A stretch of 6,732 bases of DNA, taken from CAYPEK01 sp964409645. GTDB taxonomy: Bacteria; UBP15; UBA6099. Positions 5,700 to 6,732 of the stretch are shown in pieces. The stretch covers positions 1 to 6,732 of the forward strand of contig CAYPEK010000166.1 in NCBI GenBank assembly GCA_964409645.1, in the 5' to 3' direction. Numbering within the stretch: position 1 is the first letter of the stretch; every line of letters begins with the position of its first letter. A program made the translations under genes and the position numbers. The notes beneath the pieces were generated by a model. It ran no database searches. It saw only the letters and a program-made list of their open reading frames with translations, and was not told the origin of the DNA.

Positions 5700-6054
5700 T
5701 AAACCCTCCTAATTCAGTTTGGGGCGATCTTTTGGGTCGCCCGGCGGCCGGGAACAGCCGCTTTATTTGTGTTATCTAAAGGTCAGCGCGCGGGGGATAG
5801 CCGGTCCCCACGCGGCCGTGTCTTCATAGTATTCGCGGAGATTTCCGCGTCGGCACGCCACCTTTCGGTGTCACTCCCAGCCATGGAGCAACCGGCCTCA
5901 AATTCAGCCGCTGGCACGCCATTGGTACCCTGATCGCTTTTGTTTTCAGGGACCTATCAAGGCCAAAACCGGACATTTCCATTCCGGTCGGCACAGGTGC
6001 ATCCTGCGCCAATTCCTCCTTTTTCCTTTTTATCACCTCCCTTAGTTTATATTT

Positions 6055-6082
6055 ATTCTAATTTATTTTGTTTATTCTCCAA
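6055..6082 (-). promoter_or_regulatory. weak candidate promoter for the second flagellin leader
   Basis: On the minus strand TTGGAG (6082-6077, 3/6 to TTGACA) and TAGAAT (6060-6055, 5/6 to TATAAT) are 16 bp apart in an AT-rich tract. Transcription would start near 6048, just before the structured leader. A promoter somewhere between 6050 and 6440 is expected, because the third flagellin is terminated at 6444-6474. The AT-rich sequence offers many chance matches, and no sigma-28-type site was found. Confidence 0.25.
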
Positions 6083-6191
6083 TTTAGATTAAATATCTTC
6101 ATTTTTATATCATTATCCCGCAAAACTTACGTTTTTGTTAGGTTTAACCCTCTATCCACTTCTATTTTTTTTAAATGCCAAAATACCAAAT

Positions 6192-6236
6192 AAAAACGAC
6201 TAAAAAGAGCTATATGCAGCAACTCCTCCCAGTCGT
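6192..6236 (-). terminator. weak terminator-like hairpin
   Basis: ACGACT (RNA 5' arm, 6236-6231) pairs with AGTCGT (6201-6196). Inner GAG/CTC pairing sits across an internal loop, and TTTTATTT follows on the minus strand. The stem is short and the loop large, so efficiency would be low. Confidence 0.35.
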
Positions 6237-6290
6237 ATTAATGCCAAACCCACAGTCGCCAACTATGGGCGTATAACTTACCACATACTC

Positions 6291-6324
6291 AAAAAACGCC
6301 TTTAAACTACCTCGGATCAAGGCG
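6291..6324 (-). terminator. terminator-like hairpin with T6 tail
   Basis: CGCCTT (6324-6319 on the minus strand) pairs with AAGGCG (6302-6297) around a 16-nt loop and is followed directly by TTTTTT (6296-6291). The polarity is minus-strand only. It lies downstream of the stronger terminator of the third flagellin, so it would serve read-through or a separate short transcript beginning near 6385. Confidence 0.5.
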
Positions 6325-6443
6325 AATACTGCCTATGAATCCCTGAAGCACCCTTTTTTATATACGGATGTTTCAGGCGTTCATAATATGTTCATTCGTT
6401 TTATCGCAATCCATCCGTCCGATACATTCACTCTAAATAAATC

Positions 6444-6474
6444 AACCTCACCCGCCTTTGAAACGGGTGAGGTT
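6444..6474 (-). terminator. strong intrinsic terminator of the third flagellin
   Basis: CCTCACCCG (6446-6454) and CGGGTGAGG (6464-6472) pair perfectly, extended by two A-T pairs to 11 bp, around a 9-nt loop. The minus side continues TTGATTTATTT, moderately T-rich. The plus side is T-rich too, so it may be bidirectional. It lies about 110 nt after the flagellin TGA; that interval is AT-rich with no visible gene. Confidence 0.85.
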
Positions 6475-6583
6475 TCCTTATTTCTCTTTCATAAATTTCA
6501 TATATATCCTTATGCCGGTTTAATCTCCGACCGTTATTACCCTAAACACCGCATTACAAATATTTACCGCATTATTTCGCTCA

Positions 6584-6732
6584 TCACTCAAGCAACTGGA
6601 GCACGCTCTGCGGCTGTGCGTTGGCCTGTGCAAGTATCGCCGTGCCGGTCTGCTGGAGTATCTGCAGCCGGGTGAATTCGGAGATCTCGGACGCCATGTC
6701 CGCGTCGTAGATGCGGCTCTTCGCGGCGGAGA
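6584..6732 (-). CDS. fliC: flagellin, C-terminal 48 residues (third copy, truncated by window edge)
   Basis: The frame enters from the right edge and ends at TGA 6586-6584. Its visible residues start SAAKSRIYDADMASEISE and end AQPQSVLQLLE, the C-terminal D0 region of the other two copies with very few changes. One is RIYDAD in place of RIMDAD; another is QSVLQ in place of QTVLQ. It is thus a third paralogue in the same orientation, forming a head-to-tail array. Its synonymous codons differ noticeably from the other two copies, so the protein similarity reflects constraint and not a very recent duplication. The C-terminal D0 helix packs in the filament core and, in known systems, is where the FliS chaperone binds before export. 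It has its own terminator, so it is probably a separate transcription unit. Confidence 0.95.
   Translation of the reverse strand, partial: SAAKSRIYDADMASEISEFTRLQILQQTGTAILAQANAQPQSVLQLLE

Larger units (their letters stand above)
5625..6050 (-). promoter_or_regulatory. long, highly structured 5' leader of the second flagellin
   Basis: Read as minus-strand RNA, this gene-free stretch is nearly a chain of hairpins: GGCGCAG/CTGTGCC (5990-6010); ACCGGA/TCCGGT with loop ATGGAAATG (5968-5988); GGTCCCTGA/TCAGGG-ACC with one bulge (5924-5954); CACC/GGTG on a GAAA tetraloop (within 5859-5870); CGCGGA/TCCGCG (5834-5849); a 9-bp GC-rich stem with one bulge (5789-5814); GCGGC/GCCGC (5744-5761); GGGCGA/TCGCCC (5722-5742); and the pair at 5659-5699. 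The 9-mer GGCACGCCA occurs twice (5852-5860, 5913-5921). Near the 5' end GGAGGTGAT (6040-6032) is a 9-nt complement of the 16S rRNA 3' end. A 70-codon GTG frame runs from 6036 to 5824, but its GTG sits inside that Shine-Dalgarno-like run, so its translation is doubtful. It matches no riboswitch class I can recall. Confidence 0.55.
6190..6385 (-). ncRNA. candidate small structured RNA between flagellin genes
   Basis: This gene-free stretch holds four hairpins that all fold best as minus-strand RNA. First is a 12-bp stem CCTGAAACATCC/GGGTGCTTCAGG with one mismatch and one G-U (6342-6377). The second is CGCCTT/AAGGCG followed by T6 (6291-6324). The third is CCCATAGT/ACTGTGGG with one G-U and a 5-nt loop (6249-6269). 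The last is ACGACT/AGTCGT followed by TTTTATTT (6192-6236). The G-U pairs in the first and third would be A-C mismatches on the plus strand, which argues for minus-strand transcription. A poor promoter (TTGCGA, 15-bp spacer, TATTAT) lies just upstream. It may be one RNA of about 190 nt, a shorter RNA ending at the T6, or part of the flagellin leader. I cannot name a family. Confidence 0.35.

Noticed and set aside
6032..6040. ATCACCTCC on the plus strand resembling the 3' end of 16S rRNA
   Set aside because: No other 16S sequence is upstream. It is simply the complement of a Shine-Dalgarno-like run on the minus strand.
4422..6050. Known riboswitches (c-di-GMP-I/II, cobalamin, TPP, preQ1, glycine) in the flagellin leaders
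   Set aside because: The hallmark sequences I looked for, such as the GEMM GGCAAACC/GACGCAAAGCC pair or a B12 box, are not present.
6213..6275. A 20-codon plus-strand ORF (MQQLLPVVLMPNPQ...) with a purine-rich upstream stretch
   Set aside because: It lies across hairpins that fold better on the minus strand. It is too short to judge and lacks a promoter.
6388..6675. A 95-codon plus-strand ORF
   Set aside because: It crosses a strong terminator and runs antisense into the third flagellin; its composition is not protein-like.
1..6732. CRISPR arrays, tRNA, rRNA, insertion sequences
   Set aside because: No regularly spaced repeats, no cloverleaf or rRNA sequence, and no transposase-like ORF were seen on either strand.

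Overview
The window comes from a flagellated bacterium that I cannot place in a phylum from sequence alone. Two regions differ in character. The left edge (about 1-1045) is AT-rich and looks accessory. From 1046 on, the genes are GC-rich and all lie on the minus strand: mutS2, then three tandem flagellin genes, the last cut by the window edge. The flagellins are very short (277 residues) and keep only the conserved filament core, as in many environmental lineages.

Layout. 1-118 (+): C-terminal end of a protein finishing in a winged-helix segment. 186-809 (+): a 207-residue protein of unknown function. 810-1045: convergent spacer. 1046-3400 (-): mutS2, full length, with a plausible promoter at 3448-3476. 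3511-3552: strong intrinsic terminator of the flagellin at 3588-4421 (-). 4422-4790: a 369-nt leader/spacer full of hairpins. 4791-5624 (-): second flagellin. 5625-6050: a second hairpin-rich leader of about 425 nt. 6061-6440: AT-rich spacer containing a compact set of hairpins that may be a small RNA. 6444-6474: strong terminator of the third flagellin, whose last 48 codons occupy 6584-6732 (-).

How it works together. The flagellins would be exported by the flagellar type III apparatus and polymerise into the filament; near-identical ends with divergent centres suggest paralogous subunits of one filament. The most interesting material is non-coding. Both complete flagellin leaders carry, 17-21 nt upstream of a strong Shine-Dalgarno, a hairpin with the same GGA-containing hexaloop (A A/G GGAA, closed by GU/AC) on different stem sequences. 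Both also have a match to the CsrA/RsmA binding consensus touching or overlapping the Shine-Dalgarno. This two-site layout matches the known CsrA repression of Bacillus hag. The leader at 4422-4790 adds three more GGA-in-loop hairpins. Post-transcriptional control of flagellin by a CsrA-type protein is my main hypothesis; it is inference, since no csrA or fliW lies in the window. MutS2 acts in ribosome rescue and recombination control and is probably an unrelated neighbour with its own promoter.
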